Part shown: positions 61,362-64,000 of the stretch, piece after piece | How positions within the stretch are numbered: the first letter of the stretch is position 1 | How the letters are laid out: each line of letters opens with the position of its first letter | Assembly (NCBI GenBank): GCA_009602725.1 | Contig: WELB01000011.1 | Location: forward strand, 794,748-858,747 | DNA: 64,000 nt | Source of the DNA: Spirogloea muscicola | Lineage: Eukaryota; Streptophyta; Zygnematophyceae; Spirogloeales; Spirogloeaceae | Direction: 5' to 3' | The notes under the pieces: generated by a model | The model's database searches: none | Seen by the model: the letters and a program-made list of their open reading frames with translations, nothing else | What the model was told of the DNA's origin: nothing | Made by a program: the position numbers and the translations under genes

Positions 61362-64000
61362 TGACGCCGGCGACGGGCGGCGCTGTGCAGCTGGAGGTCG
61401 TGGTCACCAAGTACGCGAGTCGCGCGCTGGTGTACACTGTCGAGGGCGGCCCCCCCATGTTCTTCGACGCCGACGGCCGCGGCCACGACCTCTTTCCCAC
61501 TAGTGAGAGCCGCCACCACCGCCGGCTTTGCTTTTCTTCCTCGCCTGCCGGAGAGGCCTGCCGCCGTCGCTGCCGCCCTTCGTTCGCCTGCGTCCGTTTA
61601 CAGCCACCGTGGGAGCTAGCCACCGACCGACGAGCCCCAGCGGCCGTCTGACGGCTCTTGCGAGTATGGGATTACTGGAAGGCCAAATTGGCTATAAATA
61701 CACTGGCAAGCACACCCAATGACGTACATTCCCCACGGCAACCTCTACCACAGCACTGACAGCAGCCAAGCCACGGGGGCCGCGCCGGCAGTGTATGCGC
61801 TGTGGAAGGCGCCGTCGATGCTGCCGGCGCTGGATCTCAAAGGCGGCGAGGTGTCGCGCTATATCCTCGGCGGCGCCGACCTCATGCTCCCGGGCGTCCG
61901 CGTGCCGCCGGATGGCCTCCCCAGCTTCGCCGAGGGCGAGCCCTGGGCCGTGCGCGTGCCCGACAATGACTACCCCATCGCGGTGAGTCCAGGTCCGCTT
62001 CCTCTTGAGCCGTCTGGCGCCTCCGACCTGAGCTCGCTGCTGCGGAGCTGCATTCGCTGCTGCGGAGCTGCGAGAGCTGCTGCTGCAGCCGCCGCAGCTT
62101 GCTGTGGCGACGGTGCTGATGGTAAGAGTGACGGCGTGCAAAATTACCTAGGTTGGTACGACGATGTTGAGCAGCGGTGACGCGACCAGAACGTCAATGC
62201 GTGGCAAGGCCCTTCACGTCATCCACTATTACGGCGACACCTTGTGGTGTGCGATCAAGCTCCGACTCCAGGGCTTGGTCTCCGTCCCTCCCTCAGCCCC
62301 CTTGTTGTTGCTCTCCTCTTTTGGGAGCTGAAGTCCGTCGTGACGAGCTCCTATGCAATTGGCTCAAGCTCGCATCTCTGCATGAGCGTGGCGGCCAGGG
62401 AGCATGCTGAGGGCCGCTATGTTCCCAACGATGGCTTCCGAGATGGCATCGTTGTTGAGGATCCTGCACGGGCAGCACCACCACCACCAGACCTCCCGGT
62501 AGGCTCGGGCGATGGCAACGGTCACGTCAAGGACCAGCAGGTGGATAACGAGCACCCGTCAGAGAAGGGCAGTCCGGACCCGGAGGTGGCGGGCGGCGTG
62601 ATCCGCCTGTCGATCGACGAGGAGACCCACGACGAGCCAAACGATGAGAAGAACGTGTCATCGCCTGCTCCAGGCGCTGCAGCGCCGCTGAGCGCGGCAG
62701 ACATGGACCAGCTGCTGGAGGACTGCCTCCTCCGTGTGCTGCGGACCAGCATCAAGGACAAGGACCTGCCGCTGGCCTCCAGTACACTCTGGTACTTTTG
62801 ATCGCTCCCTGTTCAATGGGCCACAGCTGCATCCGCCCAGCACATGCAAACTATCTGGCTGATCAATCTTCTACTGCTTACTCTTGTGTGCAACATCAGG
62901 TCAAGTCACATCCTCCCTGCGCGGCCCAGCGGAGTTGTCTTGGACATCAAGAAGTCTTCGCATAAGAAGCTCTCCAAGTGGCTGCAAGCTGAGGCGGCCC
63001 GCGGTCTGGTGAGCACCATGGGTGGCCCTCTTGGCTGCCTGAAGATCGCCCTCACTGCTTGGAGCAGCAAGTCTTGGATACCTTGTGGCTCCTACTTGCA
63101 GAATCTATGCCTAGCAACTAGGGGCTAAGCATTCAGCTTTACCAGGGCTTCACTAACACCATCTAAATGTGCGAGATGTTGGCAATGCAGCTGGTGTGCA
63201 AGGAGGACCGGCACCGGAAGGAGGTGATGGTGATTGCCGTGAACCGCGGCCACGAAGATTACCGGGCATTCAAGCTGCCTGAGGCGACGAGCAGCTCGGA
63301 GCAGGCCCAGATGGCGGGGCCCATTGATGACGGCCCTGCCCAAGAGCGGGGGGGTGCTGCGGGCATTGCAGAGGTTGAGGTCGTGGAGGTGTGGAAGGTC
63401 ACGTCCCATGTCGCGCCTATTGTGGAGGCTGTCGGGGCTGACCCGGCACGCTACTACACAGCCGCCGAGGCCGCGGCAGTCGCCGCTGCTTATGTGGAGC
63501 AGGAGAAGCTGCAAAGTGGCGCCGACCCAGCCATGGTTGTGCTGGATGCGCCGCTGTGCGATGCCCTCCTTAAGGGCGCCGTCAAGAAAGGCACGGCGTA
63601 TCCTACGGAGTTGCACCGGCGAGATGTGGCGGTGGCATTCGTGTCGCGCATGCAGGCTCACCATCGCGTGACACGGGGCAGCGAGAGCGTCGTGCGCCGT
63701 GGGCAGCTGCACAGCGTGCACATATTCGTGGAGCGTCGGCAGGGCAACAAGAAGGTCACCAAGGTGTCGGGCGTGGAGTCGTTCCTGGTCGATCCTCACG
63801 CGCTCGCCTCGGAGCTGCAGAAGAAGTTTGCCAGCAGCACCTCGGTGTCGGAGCTCCCTGGTGGGCTGCCTCTCCTGATGTGTCATTTCAGATTGACAAT
63901 GCAGTAGCACGGACAAGGACTCTTCAATGACCTCTTTCAGGTTGTTAAGCCCTCTGATTGTAGTCGGCTGACATTGCAGGTAAGAAGGACCAATTTGAGG
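61250..64000 (+). CDS. EIF2D: eIF2D (ligatin / Tma64), 3' partial
   Basis: eIF2D is the single-chain counterpart of MCTS1-DENR: it binds 40S, delivers or removes tRNA and supports recycling. Exons are 61250-61502, 61792-61982, 62152-62246, 62399-62791, 62900-63008, 63191-63860 and 63980 to the window edge. Exon 1 starts MGEPESWEEDVDEAGG, runs into an Ala-rich stretch, then EVVVTKYASRALVYTVEGG. The PUA part has YALWKAPSMLPALDL, ILGGADLMLPGVRVPPDGLP and GKALHVIHYYGDTLW. The acidic linker follows, then MDQLLEDCLLRVLRTSIKDK and DLPLASSTLW, and the SWIB-like segment LDIKKSSHKKLSKWLQAE. The exon from 63191 leads towards the SUI1 domain, which lies beyond 64000. The usual basic N-terminal segment before the PUA domain is not seen. 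The start was chosen as the ATG after the GCC run in a good context; an upstream exon is possible. Confidence 0.93.
61672..61735 (-). repeat. Repeat family A, partial inverted copy in eIF2D intron 1
   Basis: The minus strand reads AATGTACGTCATTGGGTGTG, CTTGCCAGTGTATTTATAGC and CCAATTTGGCC, matching the central blocks of family A. Confidence 0.5.

Noticed and set aside
1-64000. CRISPR arrays, bacterial operons, retroelement or virus-derived genes, tRNA genes
   Set aside because: No regularly spaced repeats, no reverse transcriptase, integrase or capsid motifs, and no tRNA A/B boxes were recognised; the repeats present are short and non-coding.

Overview
The window is nuclear DNA of a eukaryotic green organism, most likely a GC-rich chlorophyte alga of the trebouxiophyte type. 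Genes are split by many short GT-AG introns ending in TGCAG, coding exons are GC-rich with runs of GGC/GCC, degenerate plant-type telomere motifs (TTTAGGG) are scattered about, and the proteins read closest to plant or algal members of their families. The exact lineage cannot be named from sequence alone. No bacterial, viral or plasmid genes were recognised.

Layout. Bases 1-33971 (+) carry almost all of MDN1 (midasin/Rea1), the giant dynein-like AAA+ ATPase of 60S ribosome assembly; its 5' end lies before the window. Tail-to-tail with it, 34436-39313 (-) is PUS10, a tRNA pseudouridine synthase. Two paralogous zeta-crystallin/ceQORH-type quinone oxidoreductase genes follow, converging on each other: 40285-42078 (+) and 42701-45133 (-). 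They share intron positions, and each shows an apparent frameshift. A repeat-rich gap (45.1-48.0 kb) leads to a histidine acid phosphatase of the ACP6/PXYLP1 type (47994-50890, -), then the V-ATPase subunit d gene (51850-54493, +), a HEAT/ARM-like protein possibly related to TTI2 (54950-57033, -), MCTS1 (57951-60200, +) and eIF2D (61250 to beyond 64000, +).

Functional reading. Four of the nine genes serve ribosome or tRNA biology: MDN1 (60S maturation), PUS10 (tRNA modification), MCTS1 and eIF2D (40S recycling, reinitiation and tRNA release). MCTS1 and eIF2D, which share the PUA-type fold, sit head to tail about 1 kb apart. The rest is metabolic or housekeeping. Beyond genes, the window holds two small dispersed repeat families, telo-box-like clusters in introns and promoters, and many two-copy short tandem duplications.

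Limits. Exon borders were placed by eye from conserved protein motifs and splice signals. They are firm for MCTS1, eIF2D, V-ATPase d and most of the oxidoreductases, and partial for the poorly conserved linker of MDN1 and the 3' parts of PUS10, the phosphatase and the TTI2-like gene.
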